The notes beneath the pieces were generated by a model, which saw only the letters and a list, made by a program, of their open reading frames with translations, was not told the DNA's origin and made no database searches. The translations under genes and the position numbers were made by a program. Source: Hypsibius dujardini (lineage: Eukaryota > Tardigrada > Eutardigrada > Parachela > Hypsibiidae). Taken from it: a stretch of 21,753 bases of DNA. Positions 12,261-21,753 of this stretch are shown in pieces (within the stretch, counting starts at the first letter, position 1; every line of letters begins with the position of its first letter). Location of the stretch: assembly GCA_001579985.1 (NCBI GenBank), contig LRSR01003338.1, positions 1 through 21,753 on the forward strand. The letters run 5' to 3'.

Positions 12261-14172
12261 CATGTCTTATCTGTCGCTCGTACCTCAGCGTGTTAGAGGC
12301 AATGGCGACGATGCCTTCCGGGCACTGATCCGACGAGAACGCCGAAGCATACTCCAAGGTCTCGTAGGAGAGCGGGGTCAGGAGGAACCGATTTTGATAG
12401 TGGTAACTCAACCAGGCCCTGCTCGAAACCGCCAACACCTGGACAGAGCAAGGCAAAGCATTAACTCGAACATGTACCAAATAGACGCACAACGACGATA
12501 TAATTCCGCCAATGGTTTGTGCAGATAACAAACATACCGCTTGGTTGCCTTGAATGGTCATGCGGAAGAGCTTGACCGGCCGCGAGCCCAAGTAACGTGT
12601 CCGTGTGTCAGAGAGGTCTCCGGTCACTGGATCCAGGACCGACCGCAGCAGCACACCATTCTGCATGGATCGAAAAATTAACACATTCTTCAATATCGAA
12701 CCAAAGATTCCATTCCCGTTTTACTCACTTGCAGTCCGATGTTCAGGTAGAGAACACCACGGCGTTCCTTCGTGTCAGACGTGGCTGAGGATTCCCGACG
12801 GAAGTCTTTCGAGCCCAGTTCCACAATATTCAGACTTTCCGCTGGCGCTGGGAGGGCTTGCAGGCTCAGTGGCGAGAGACAGTCCTGCGGGTCCAGTGAG
12901 AGCAGTCGAACGGTATTGTCCTCCAGTCCGACTGCCAAGAAACGCGATCTGGCCTCACCGGGCGGGACTTCTCCGAGGGCCATGCACGAGACGTCGGACT
13001 GCATCTCCTTCCGTTCGGTGTACTCGTTCAATTGACCAGTCTAAGACAAAACACACTCTCATGCCATTCTACAGACAGACAGCCAGACAGCCAGACAGCC
13101 CGACAGTCAGACAGACAGACAGACAACCCGACAGTCAGACAGACAGACAGACAGACAGACAGTCCGTCAGACAGGCAGATAGACAGACAAACAGATAGAG
13201 AGACAGTCAAACAGACAGACAGTCAGGCAATTACTCATTACTGAAATGATTCCACTGACCTGATCCATTTCGAAGTAGACAAGCTCGCCGCCAGTGAGGG
13301 AAATCACCAGTTGACGCTCGTTGATGGCACACTTGGTGATGGTCCGCTTACCGGGGCTCTTCCACTCGTTGACGCGTTTATCGGCGCGGATATGGCGAAT
13401 ACCTTCAGGGTACACCTGGATGAGGGCGTCGTCGCCCAACAGTGAACAGGCAATGGTGGGAGTGGTGCCGAGGAAACCGGAATCAGCAACCTCTTCCACC
13501 GTTTCCCCGATAGATAGGACCAGCGTGGCGTTCACGAAGGACACCACAATGTAGGCGTCAAATTTGTCTAAAGAGCAAATAAACCGTGACCAGAAGTCGC
13601 GGAATTCAAAGAAGACAGTCAGAGCAAGTCATTATCGAGACTCCTCCCCTTACCATCGCCATGCTTCCGTACAGTCCAGACAGCGTTGGGATTCCCCGGG
13701 AGTTCCGACACGGCCATCTCGGTGACCTCCAGGCCGTGGCGTAGAACACGCAACGTCGATCGGGCACTTGTTCCGCAGGCGGTGTAAAACTGAGGTGTAT
13801 CCTCATTCGCCAGGTCTAAGATCTGTAAGGCATCAGATAAACCACAACAGATTAACAGATTACCGCAAAACGGCAACAATGAATGGGAGGTTTCACGGTT
13901 ATCCATCCAACCTTGCAGTGCATGATGGGGGAAAGGCTCTGCAATTCATCCACCATGAGAAGATTTTTAGCCTCTCTCGGACGAAAATAGAACGTGTCAC
14001 CTTCTTCCACCGGGGTGTTGCTGCTGAACTCCGGCTCATCGTCGGCATCCCCAAGATGGGCGATCTGATACAGACGACTAGAAGAAGAAGCAAAAACGAA
14101 TTGAATTGTACGTAAACCAACTCTCTACCTTTCTGTCTGTCTGCCTTTTTGTCTGCCTGCCTTTCCGACTGC

Positions 14173-14220
<48 letters not shown>

Positions 14221-16529
14221 GGGATTATATCAAGTCTGCTAGAGTCTGAAGGGAAGCCATTTTGTGTGAGATTCTTACTGATTTCCAAACTCGCACGCCA
14301 CGAAGAGAAACCCGGTGCGCAAGACACACAGCGACGAGGCCACCGGGATGGTGTCCAGGTACTTCATTTTAATCTCAGTCACCTGCGAAAAGAAGCAAGT
14401 CAAATTAACCAAAGATCGTCGCCAATCAGTCTAATGTTCCTCAAAGTTTACCATGTCTTCGTCACTGGTCAAAGTGACTTTGAAGATGTCACCCTGCTCG
14501 GTTTGTAGTAGGAAGAAAAACAACGCCTTGGTCTTGTGGGCGGTGTACGTGACAAACATCATGCCTCTATCGGGATCTTCCAGGTCATGCTGCAAAAAAC
14601 AACCAAAATAGTTCGCAGTATTAAAAGTGGTGTCCCAGACTTTCCCTGTCTGTCTGTCTGCCTGCATATTTGTCTGTCTCACAGTCTGCCTGCCTGTCGG
14701 CCTATTTGTCTGTCTGCATATCTATCTGTCTGACTGTCTGTCTGCCTGAATGTCTGACTGTCTGTCTGCCTGAATGTCTGACTGTCTGCTTGTCTGCCTA
14801 TCTGTCTGTCTGTCAATTCATGGTTACTAGAAATTATGATCCCATTCCATCCCTGTTGATAGTGCAGACTGCAGACTTACACGTCTCCGTGGAATCGGTG
14901 CGCGCACATCCGGCTGCTCGCCCAGATTCTTGTAGGTGATGTAGTTCTCCGAGCAAATCAGAATGCCGCTGGGACCGTCGTTGCCTCCGGGCACGGCAAT
15001 CAGGAAGTTTGCGCGCTCCTCCAGCGTCTCGGTGAACTTCCGCACCACATGGTTCAGGCCGAGATCGAGTTCGTAGAAGGTGAGACTCTGCTGGGACTTC
15101 TGCGCCGCTTCACCCGTGGGGTCGTTGTCGGCTTCCTACAAAAGAGAGAGAAAAAAACACCATGACAAAACAATAAATTAGCAGTTAACTCGGCAAGAAA
15201 GAAGACAGATTGAGAACAGAATCAACCAATCAACACATACAATCAGCGCTGATTGCTTAATTCATTATATTCAATAACTGAACCAGTCAATCAATCAGTC
15301 AATCAATGAGGCAATCAATCAGTCAATCAATGAGCCAATCAATCAGTCAATCAATGAGGCAATCAATCAGTCAATCAATCAGTCAATCAATGCGGCAATC
15401 AATCAGTCAATCAATCAGTCAATCAATACGGCAATCAATCAGTCAATCAATGAGGCAATCAATCAGTCAATCAATCGACCATTGATAAGTAACTTCTCGG
15501 AGGTAATCAACAGCACGCTCAGCTACCTCGTAATCCATTTCGAGGCAAGCGAAGAGAGGATTTTCAAAGCCCACGTCAACTCCGACAACGTTATAGAGGA
15601 ATGTGTTGGCCTTATGTGCTTCCAATGGAGAAGAAATCGTCAGGCGGGCTTGCGAGTCGCGATTCATGATGAAGACCAACTTTTGCTTCTCTATCGCACC
15701 TTAACGAAAAAAAACGGTTTAATCATAAATAGATCACAAAATGTGTGCTTAAAAGAAGTCTACGGAGTCGGTTTTGACCAGGCGGGAATAAGTAAGGACA
15801 CTTACCGATCATGACGGCGCGTCCCTTTGGATCAGTGGCAATGTACTGCCCCGGAACGATTCGACGGCAACCACTTTTGCCGAACGTTTCCTGATGAATC
15901 TAGGTAACGCAGGGAAAGAAATATATTAACGATGCCAATAAAATGCCTCAACGTGACTACGTGACGTACCCGATCGTAGCAATTTTTGGTCGGATTGTAC
16001 TCGAGAATTGTAATCTTCCCCGAATCCGTGCCAACAACAATGTAATCTACAAAGAAACACAGAGAATAAGCCGACGTCTTTTCTCATTCTCCTGCGCTTC
16101 TCGTTCCAGACCGGAAAGATTGATTGATTTTATCGAGCTAAGATACACCGGCAATTGTTATTGGTTGATTGGTTGATTGGTTGATTGATTCAGCGTTTCA
16201 TTCACAATCAGACAATCAATCAATCAATCGACCAAGGAATGTCAAATCAAAACAAATTCCAGTTCATCGGTAATTCACCAACTTTTCCGCACACTGAACA
16301 TACCTTTTGTCCCGCCGATCAAGCGAAAGCTCGAAAGCGATCGGATCACCCCAAACATGTCCATGCTGTGGGTGATGTGCATCTTCCCGGAATCCGGGTC
16401 CGGCCGAATGACATCCAACGTTTGGCCGCGTGACGCGATGATCTCCTGCTGCTTGGTGCCGGCGAAATTGCCATGCGCCGCACAGTTGATGCCCGTCGCT
16501 TTCTGCAGTGTCAAATTCAAGAGATGCAT
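9615..16529 (-). CDS. SF3B3: Splicing factor 3B subunit 3 (SF3B3/SAP130/RSE1), complete, 19 exons
   Basis: SF3B3 is the triple beta-propeller scaffold of SF3b in the nuclear U2 snRNP, holding SF3B1, SF3B5 and PHF5A for branch-site recognition; it is also found in SAGA-type complexes. Minus-strand exons: 16304-16529, 15970-16046, 15806-15899, 15527-15699, 14881-15135, 14452-14589, 14279-14382, 13912-14077, 13654-13822, 13260-13567, 12729-13040, 12538-12660, 12284-12438, 11650-11824, 11040-11534, 10402-10704, 10189-10332, 9853-9957, 9615-9755. Every junction keeps phase and the total is 1220 residues (human 1217). Identifying blocks include [10 protein letters not shown] at the N-terminus, [46 protein letters not shown]-like [112 protein letters not shown] and [12 protein letters not shown] at the end. 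MMS1-type and CPSF_A-type regions are thus both intact. The ATG at 16527-16529 matches the family start. Weak donors GTTCGC and GTTGGA follow exons 17 and 8. Confidence 0.98.
10010..10170 (+). repeat. (TCTG)n array in SF3B3 intron 17
   Basis: A degenerate TCTG array in the intron 9958-10188 (CAGA in the transcript). It is preceded by TACAAAGTACGACC (9995-10008), the same flank as the array at 6073. Confidence 0.9.
10719..11050. repeat. Three-copy dispersed duplication in SF3B3 intron 15, including an exon-end copy
   Basis: The block TTCGGTCATGAGCAATTACA followed by CACCAGGTGGCGCCCTT occurs at about 10721-10776, 10860-10913 and 10921-10975. The first and third copies share a longer tail (CCCGTCTCAAATATCTTCCCC), and then a stretch near the exon 15 donor. 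On the minus strand the true junction ATCCAAG|GTGAGAAA is mirrored by GTCCAAG|GTGAAAGA at about 10845-10856. The duplication therefore carried the end of exon 15 and its donor into the intron. Confidence 0.8.
11899..12266 (+). repeat. Long (TCTG)n array with higher-order units and an N, in SF3B3 intron 13
   Basis: This is the longest array in the window, about 370 bp of TCTG. Internal blocks containing GTCCGTCTGCCTGCCTGACT repeat four times (about 11951, 12005, 12107 and 12160). A single undetermined base is at 12096, so the true length is uncertain. It lies within the intron 11825-12283. Confidence 0.92.
13071..13228 (+). repeat. (CAGA)n array in SF3B3 intron 10
   Basis: A degenerate CAGA array in the intron 13041-13259. 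It is opposite in orientation to the other arrays of this gene, so this intron of the transcript carries TCTG rather than CAGA. Confidence 0.9.
14132..14220 (+). repeat. (TCTG)n array in SF3B3 intron 7
   Basis: A short degenerate start is followed by about 45 bp of pure TCTG, within the intron 14078-14278. Confidence 0.9.
14646..14814 (+). repeat. Degenerate (TCTG)n array in SF3B3 intron 5
   Basis: A highly diverged array with TGCC, TATC and TGAATGTCTGAC variants, within the intron 14590-14880. It contains a 28-bp local duplication (about 14743-14798). Confidence 0.88.
15285..15478 (+). repeat. (TCAA)n array with a ~24-bp higher-order unit in SF3B3 intron 4
   Basis: Units close to CAATCAATCAGTCAATCAAT plus GAGG or GCGG recur with about a 24-bp spacing. 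The array fills half of the intron 15136-15526. Confidence 0.88.
16155..16236. repeat. Inverted TTGA/TCAA arms in SF3B3 intron 1
   Basis: GGTTGATTGATT-type repeats (about 16160-16190) face (AATC)n and CGACC (about 16213-16234) across a short loop. They could form a hairpin of roughly 15-20 bp in DNA or pre-mRNA. Located in the intron 16047-16303. Confidence 0.7.
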
Positions 16530-17471
16530 GTTGATGGCGGCGTTGCCGGAGCGAAGAGACGGAAGAGACACAGCGGCGTCCCCAGAAGGGAAAAAATGGC
16601 GTCTCTAACGACCTATCGTCCGAAACTTCTTTCGCACTATCCGACGGCGATACTCCTCGGCAAAATTATATCACGGAATTGATTCTCCACCAGAAATCGC
16701 CGAAAAGATTGATGGAATCAGGACTAGAGGAAATTGCTGTCGGCTTGAATGAGATGAAAACGTCGTCGTTCGTTCGTCCTCTTCAGTGAAGCGGCATCTT
16801 GTCGGCGTGTGGAAGTCCTTCCTCTGCAGAATACCACGTCCAGGCCCGCGGGGAATACAGGCACAATGTGATGCAGACTTTTTTGTTTTGCTGTCTTGAA
16901 GTTCACAGATGCGAGAATTGAAAACAAAAATTGAATTCAAAAATGAGAAAATGAAAATGTCGATTTGTTTGTTCGCTCATTTTACCAGCTTGTTCGGACT
17001 TTTTTTCACACTTGGCGTTCCGTTATTCGGCTGCGCGTTCCGTTACTTGATTCTCGCGCTCGGTTACTACTTACCAGTATCTGGTTGATCGTTTTCTTTG
17101 GCTGAATTTCTCAAAGTGGATGTACATCAGAGCCAATTCAAACAATATTCTACGAAGAGACATGCCGAATCTCCGATACTTAGGCTGTCGTGCGTTTCTA
17201 TTAGTCTATTTACGGTAATTCGACTAGTGAAAAAATTGAGTTTAATGTAGCTCCTCCTACATGTTGCCAATAGGACCAATTGACTACGGCAGTCAAGAAG
17301 CAGTGCACATGGGCCACCTTTTATGATTTTTTTCAGCTTACAGATTTTTCAAGACATATCTCTCTTCCAAGTAAATTCTATAAAAATAAATGATAAATTT
17401 TATAAAAATACAAATTATTTTTTTGCTCCTCAATGGTTTCGATTTTGGTTTTTAACAGCGGATCAGCCAAA
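16530..17471. promoter_or_regulatory. Divergent spacer upstream of SF3B3 and the mS33/coiled-coil locus
   Basis: This 940-bp region must contain the SF3B3 promoter and leader, and probably the promoter of the plus-strand genes to the right. A short direct repeat GCGTTCCGTTA occurs at about 17024 and 17054. The right part is AT-rich. It ends with an acceptor-like TTTTTAACAG at 17458. No gene is recognised; the minus-strand open frames near 16671-16940 resemble nothing I know. Confidence 0.5.
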
Positions 17472-17613
17472 ATGTTCTTTCTGTCTGAAAACCCTATCTC
17501 GCGCGCCGTCTGTCGGCAAACCTTAGGCTCTGTGGGCGGTGCTCGAGATAGTGTTACCAGACAAGTGATTCGACTTCGGGGTGGCCTGATTAAAGATTTT
17601 TTCTACTTGCGAG
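17472..17613 (+). CDS. Possible first coding exon of the coiled-coil gene
   Basis: From the ATG at 17472 the frame is open for 47 codons to a strong donor CGAG|GTGAGT, leaving phase 1. The exon 18816-18877 needs exactly a phase 1 partner, so joining them keeps the frame. The peptide starts MFFLSENPISRAVCRQTLGS and is basic (many Arg) with DFFYLR at the end; I do not recognise it. An acceptor-like TTTTTAACAG ends 13 bases before the ATG. An ATG further up (17433) is in the same frame. The phase match has about a one in three chance of being accidental, and the exon could instead belong to a separate small gene or an mS33 leader. Confidence 0.4.
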
Positions 17614-17753
17614 GTGAGTGTGGCTATTCGATGGCAGCATAGTCGGACTCTTACTCTTTGTGAAATTCTGATTTATTTCATAAAAAATAAAAAAATAAGG
17701 TTTTTGTGGATTACGCTTATTTTTCGATTTCCTCTTTGGAGTCTTTTGCAAAA

Positions 17754-18098
17754 ATGGCGACGCCGGCGGCGTCTCGATACGCTCAGATGATGAACCGCCT
17801 CAGCAGGAGAATTTTTAACGAGCCGCTCAAGCCGCTCGACTATCGCGGCAAGAAAAGTGTGAAAATTTTCAGCGAATTCCCGATGGATCAGCGGCCCCGC
17901 GTCACCGATTACTATCCTCCCCTGCCGCAGATTTGGAAGCTGATGCGCGCACTGCGCTCGCACGGCCTCTTCCGCGATGAGCATTTGGACTTCAACGAGG
18001 AGATGCAACGGCAGCGAGTCCTCCGCGGGAAGGTCAAACCGGCCCGCAAAGCGCCACCGCCCAAGGAAAAGCCCGCGGAGAAGGCGAATAATGTGTAG
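17754..18098 (+). CDS. MRPS33: Small ribosomal subunit protein mS33, mitochondrial (single exon)
   Basis: mS33 is a small-subunit protein of the mitochondrial ribosome. The frame encodes 114 residues (human 106). It matches the family pattern throughout: RYAQMMNRLSRRIFNEP near the start, KSVKIFSEFPMDQRP, then YYPPLPQIWKLMRALRSHGL, FRDEHLDFNEEMQRQRVLRG and a Lys/Pro-rich tail. The ATG at 17754 has AAA before it and directly precedes the family region; no ATG lies upstream in frame nearby. There is no intron. The protein has a basic N-terminus, consistent with mitochondrial import, but no clear cleavage site. If the exon at 17472-17613 joins 18816-18877, this gene sits inside that intron on the same strand. 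Confidence 0.92.
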   Translation: MATPAASRYAQMMNRLSRRIFNEPLKPLDYRGKKSVKIFSEFPMDQRPRVTDYYPPLPQIWKLMRALRSHGLFRDEHLDFNEEMQRQRVLRGKVKPARKAPPPKEKPAEKANNV

Positions 18099-18279
18099 GA
18101 TATTGAAGGAAGGAAGGAAAAAAAAGTTGTTTGCTGGTTGCGAGTGGGGTGAATGTATTTTGTGACGTTGTCTCGGATGAATTTGCTGAAGACGTCTTAA
18201 ACGGAATGTGCTCCTTTATGCATATTCCCCCACCGATTTCACGCCTTTATCGTGAAAAAATTGTGGGGATTAAATTACG

Positions 18280-18285
18280 AATAAA
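18280..18285 (+). terminator. Candidate polyadenylation signal of mS33
   Basis: AATAAA occurs 182 bp after the mS33 stop codon, in an AT-rich stretch followed by a T-rich region. Confidence 0.55.
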
Positions 18286-18332
18286 AAAGATGTATTCACA
18301 TTTTCAGTTCTTTGTTTTTCTGAGTTTCTAAG

Positions 18333-18490
18333 TTCGAAGTTTTTAAATATCAATCAATCAGTCAATCAATCAATCAATCTAGCAATTCGAAGTTTTTCAG
18401 TACCAATCAATCAATCAACTAACCAATCAGTTTAGCGATTCGAAGTTTTTCAATACCGGTCAATCAATCAATCAAACAATCTAGCGAAAC
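18333..18490 (+). repeat. 53-bp tandem repeat, three copies, with a (TCAA)n core
   Basis: Units start TTCGAAGTTTTTCAATACC at 18333, 18386 and 18439, exactly 53 bp apart, and continue with (TCAA)n and TTTAGCGA. Downstream of mS33 and upstream of the coiled-coil exons. The remaining bases to 18815 hold no recognisable gene. Confidence 0.88.
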
Positions 18491-18815
18491 CTCGTTTGAT
18501 ACATCGTCGCGTGTCTACTAAACGTCCGATATGTTACCCCAGGTCGTGGCCTTGTAATTTCATATCGAACCTGTGACAAATTCTTCTGCTTACTTGATGC
18601 GAGAATTGGCGGACTCCACATAAGCGCGGTAGAAGCAAATTCGGAGTTAGCAATGCGTTTGCTGGCTTGCTCGTCAGTCAATCAAGCGATCAATTAAACT
18701 TCAATGAAATCAGTAAAACTTTTAGCGTGTGAGGCTCGCCAAAATTATTATGGTGAGCCGTCTGATGCACTTGATTGATCTGTTTCGAACTGGCTATTAA
18801 CCTGCTCGCGTTCAG

Positions 18816-19191
18816 TCCCCGAAGCTGTAACAAATATCATCGATCGCAACCTGGAGACGCCTCAGAATTTTATTGAGGTACTGTATTCCAGTTAGTTTTC
18901 CTATAATTTTTACGAAATTCGTCCCTTTCTCTCGCCTTTGAAATGCCGTTCAGAAATCTTTACCGGAATTTCTTGTACAGCAAGGTACCGTATTGCTTTT
19001 GCCCTTCCATGACTGGGTACCGTCATTTTGAATGGTTTCGTTTACGTTTCAGGATAAGAAACGGATGAAAAAAGAAGCGAGTCTCGCTGGAAGTCAGCAC
19101 AGCCACCGTGTCTGCTCGAATTCTTCATCACAAACAGACTTTGCCATATCTGGTACGGACCTGTCTGTCTGCCTGTTTATTTATCTATCTA

Positions 19192-19250
<59 letters not shown>

Positions 19251-19962
19251 GCCTGTCTATCTGTTTGTCTGTCTGTCTGTTTGCTTGCCTGTCTGGCTGT
19301 TTGTCTGCCTGTCTGCCTATTTGTCTGTCTGTTTGCCTGCTTGTCTGTTTCTAGTGAAAAAATCTGTTAGTCCATTCGCGTATCATTGTTTTCTTTAGTA
19401 CTGTCTGCAGAAATGTGCAGGCTGTAGGACGGAATTCTCAACTTCTTTTAGAGCCGGTCCTGGATTTTAATCCGCAATCGGGAGACGTGCCGTCCGAAAA
19501 CATGCCGACAAGTCAGTCGATGAGGATGGACAACGGCGACAGCGATTACCGATTGAGAATGTCTGAATTCAGACAACAAGCATTTCCTCAAACCTTATCA
19601 TTGCCTGAACTGCATCGCTTGGTTTCTTCACCGAAGGTCGATCCTGTGCCCGACCGGCCAAAAAGTGTCCTCTCCGACGGGCTAGAATCGGTTATACTTT
19701 CTTTGGAGAGCGAGGAATCCGATGATGATGACGAAGGGAGGGAAGTCGTCAAAGTTAGAGCAGACGATAGAGCCGACGAATTGGAGACTAGTCTGCAGCA
19801 GTTCGAGATGCTGCCGGAAAAATACAGACGGAATCGCGTTGAGGCGCAGGAAAATGTGGAAAAAATGCGGCTAATGTCGGAGAAGCTGGTTACGGCGGAG
19901 GAGTTATGCATTATGCTGCAGAGCAATCACGAGGCTGAAAGTGAGAACGGAAAAACTGTGCT

Positions 19963-20012
<50 letters not shown>

Positions 20013-20477
20013 CAGAAAGACAGACAGACAGACAAGCAGAAAGACAGACAGGCAGACAATCAGTCAAATGCATATTAATAACTAGCCATATGTGATGTGC
20101 CACTTCTGTAGCTCGAACACTGAAAGCAACACTACGAAAGTTTGAAGAGGATTTTGAGAGTCTTCGAAGATCGTTGGAAGAAAATCACCTACAACTCCAA
20201 GGCTGTGAGGTTGACCGACGAAGGTTGGAAAACCAAGTCTCTCAGCTCGTGTGTGAAAGAGACACGCTGAGAAACTTGGCGAATTCCACGCAGGAGGAAT
20301 TATCTGAGTTAAGGAAAGTCCCGAAAATCGAGGAGTATTTTGTGTTGAGAACTGAAAAGCAGCTCGTTGAAGCTGACAATTTCAACCTGCGAAAAGATTT
20401 GGAGGTGAGTAAAGGAAAAGGAATATAACAAGCGGAAACTTGGCAAACAGGCCGAGAGGCTTTTAGACAAAGAGAGA

Positions 20478-20526
<49 letters not shown>

Positions 20527-21217
20527 TAGACAGACAGACAGGTGGGCAGAAGTTTTACAAACCATTTTGAAATTATTTGAACAATTCGTAGGAATCTGCC
20601 CACAGCAAGGAAGTAGCGTATACCAAAATTTTGGAGCTGACTGCAGAAAACAGGACGTTGTTGGCCAAGACTGAGCAAGGAAAGTTGGAACAGCGCCATC
20701 TACAGGATATGTCAAACCACCTCGATAGCGCTAACCAGGCCCTCAATGCTCGTTTCGAGAAGGAGCTGAGGAATTGCGTGGACGTTTTCGAGATTTATCG
20801 GTCAAAGAAGGCACACGAGCTGGCGCAAGTTCATAAAACGTGAGTGTCTTTTCAATTATTTTAAATATGATTATTGTTGAGGGAATCAGTTTGCTTTTTT
20901 TTTCAGGAACGACGCTTTACGAAACGAAATTTCGCAACTTCAGCTGCAGAGTCAGGAAACTGTTTCCGCGTTGCAGCAGCGCTGTGCTGAGCTCGAGCAG
21001 AGTAATGTTCTGCATGCGGCCACAATAAGGCAAGTCGCAGTCAAACATTACGGCCAGCTATATAAGGTGTTCCATGGACCAGGCACTTCACAGTTTCTTT
21101 TTTTACGGTATCTTCAGGAATTTTCAAGCTGAAATGAGCCGGTACAGACAACTGTTGGATGCGGCTGAGGAAAGACAACAGCGGGCAGCGGGAACTTCCG
21201 TCCAGCTAAATTGTTGA
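18816..21217 (+). CDS. Unrecognised acidic coiled-coil protein, at least seven exons
   Basis: Exons 18816-18877, 19053-19152, about 19428-19940, 20112-20404, 20592-20839, 20907-21029 and 21118-21217 keep phase to the stop TGA at 21215-21217. With the tentative first exon (17472-17613) the total is 526 residues. The third exon listed holds a Ser-rich part, then the acidic run LESEESDDDDEGRE. From there to the C-terminus the protein is rich in Leu, Glu, Gln, Lys and Arg with heptad spacing (for example LETSLQQFEML, LRRSLEENHLQLQ, LENQVSQLVCERDTLRN, DALRNEISQLQLQSQETVSA), typical of a long coiled coil. There is no transmembrane segment or catalytic motif. The layout, an acidic region then a C-terminal coiled coil, vaguely recalls TACC-type centrosome proteins, but I see no diagnostic match and give no symbol. 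The acceptor of the third exon (TAG at 19425-19427) is uncertain. The penultimate intron has a GC donor (AAG|GCAAGT). Confidence 0.72.
19161..19350 (+). repeat. (TCTG)n array in the coiled-coil gene
   Basis: A pure TCTG core (about 19190-19245) is flanked by variants, within the intron 19153 to about 19427. It starts eight bases after the donor GTACGG. Confidence 0.9.
19962..20066 (+). repeat. (CAGA)n array in the coiled-coil gene
   Basis: A pure CAGA start followed by AAGCAGAAAGACAGACAG variants, in the intron 19941-20111. Orientation is opposite to the array in the preceding intron. Confidence 0.9.
20478..20541 (+). repeat. (CAGA)n array in the coiled-coil gene
   Basis: About 64 bp of nearly pure CAGA in the intron 20405-20591. 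Confidence 0.9.
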
Positions 21218-21270
21218 AGTCATGTCTGAGAGTGGTCACTTTAGTCGCGTTGTAACAGGTTAAAGTATAA

Positions 21271-21276
21271 AATAAA
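21271..21276 (+). terminator. Candidate polyadenylation signal of the coiled-coil gene
   Basis: AATAAA lies 54 bp after the stop codon, in the context ATAAAATAAAATAC. From here to about 21540 I see no gene or repeat. Confidence 0.6.
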
Positions 21277-21550
21277 ATACAGCTGTGCTGAGGTTACTTT
21301 AAGGACTTGCGGCTGTCCCTTCCCGAGCCGGCATCGGTTCCGGTTGTGACTGAAAAGGGCCATCACGTAGGGCTGGTTTGGCTGCATTCCTAGCGTTCTT
21401 AGAAAGCATTTACACGACAAAATTGCAGCGCAGTGAAATTGACGGTGATTTTTCATTTGTATTTTTTTTGCATACTCAGCTGTTAGCTGTCCATTGAATT
21501 ATGTGTCTGTGTTCGCAGTTCTTTGCCCTTAATTGTACGGGCCCACGAAC

Positions 21551-21721
21551 GGACACACAGACACACGGATTGACACAAACGCAAACGCACAGACACTCAG
21601 GCAGGCAAACACACAGGCTAACACACAGGCATCAGCCAGCCAGATAAACCGGCAGGCAGACAGACAAACAGACAGGCAAGCAGACAGACTGACAGACAGA
21701 CAGGCAGTCAGTCAGACAAAC

Positions 21722-21753
<32 letters not shown>
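21551..21753 (+). repeat. Degenerate CACA/CAGA array running off the window edge
   Basis: ACACACAGACAC-type variants (21551-21640) grade into purer CAGA toward 21753. It is the only large array outside a predicted gene on the right side, and it continues past the end of the window. Confidence 0.88.

Noticed and set aside
11899-12266. Long open frames rich in SVCL or DRQT repeats, also at the other TCTG/CAGA arrays
   Set aside because: A TCTG repeat has no stop codon in any frame on either strand, so open frames are automatic. They lie in introns whose flanking exons splice in phase.
16671-16940. Minus-strand open frame upstream of SF3B3 as an extra exon or gene
   Set aside because: No family resemblance, no convincing acceptor or donor, and the SF3B3 start at 16529 already matches the family N-terminus.
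18481-18681. Minus-strand open frame between mS33 and the coiled-coil exons
   Set aside because: Starts near a tandem repeat, shows no motif, and is in an AT-rich spacer or intron. Length of 66 codons is within chance.
18880-19030. Possible third MITE (ACTGTATTCC and TACCGTATTG words)
   Set aside because: The ends do not form an inverted repeat comparable to the other two elements, and the stretch fits a normal intron between 18877 and 19053.

Overview
The window is animal nuclear DNA, probably from an invertebrate with a compact genome. The evidence is spliced genes with GT-AG introns, animal-type proteins, and several conserved eukaryotic genes close together. I cannot name the species. 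All coordinates come from reading the sequence. Exon borders were set by splice signals, reading-frame phase and remembered protein families, not by transcripts.

Layout from left to right: (1) 1-1477 is non-genic, with a MITE-like element (136-276), a three-copy ~119-bp tandem repeat, a G-rich 20-bp minisatellite and the promoter of the first gene. (2) 1478-3967 (+) is ATE1, arginyl-tRNA-protein transferase, five exons, with the 5' end of the last exon lost at an assembly N. (3) 4138-4282 is a second MITE-like element, in the tail-to-tail spacer. (4) 4923-6963 (-) is a five-exon gene with a CXXC1-like PHD finger. (5) 6964-7367 is a divergent promoter region. (6) 7368-9230 (+) is a three-exon GFOD1/2-like oxidoreductase. 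(7) 9615-16529 (-) is a complete 19-exon SF3B3 (1220 residues), the large scaffold of the U2 snRNP SF3b complex. (8) 16530-17471 is a second divergent spacer. (9) 17754-18098 (+) is a single-exon mitochondrial ribosomal protein mS33 gene. It may lie inside intron 1 of (10), an unrecognised coiled-coil protein gene (exons 18816-21217, possible first exon 17472-17613). (11) The right end is a degenerate CAGA/CACA array.

The main genes alternate in strand (+ - + - +), giving two convergent and two divergent pairs. They do not form one pathway: protein arginylation, chromatin reading, an oxidoreductase, pre-mRNA splicing, mitochondrial translation and a structural coiled coil.

The striking feature is the repeats. 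(TCTG/CAGA)n and (TTGA/TCAA)n arrays fill many introns and spacers, in both orientations. In SF3B3 the introns fall into two classes: 68-115 nt without arrays, and 201-459 nt with arrays or duplications. In three different genes a small duplication spans an exon end plus its 5' splice site and places extra donor copies in the intron. I see no prokaryotic-style system, CRISPR array, rRNA or tRNA.
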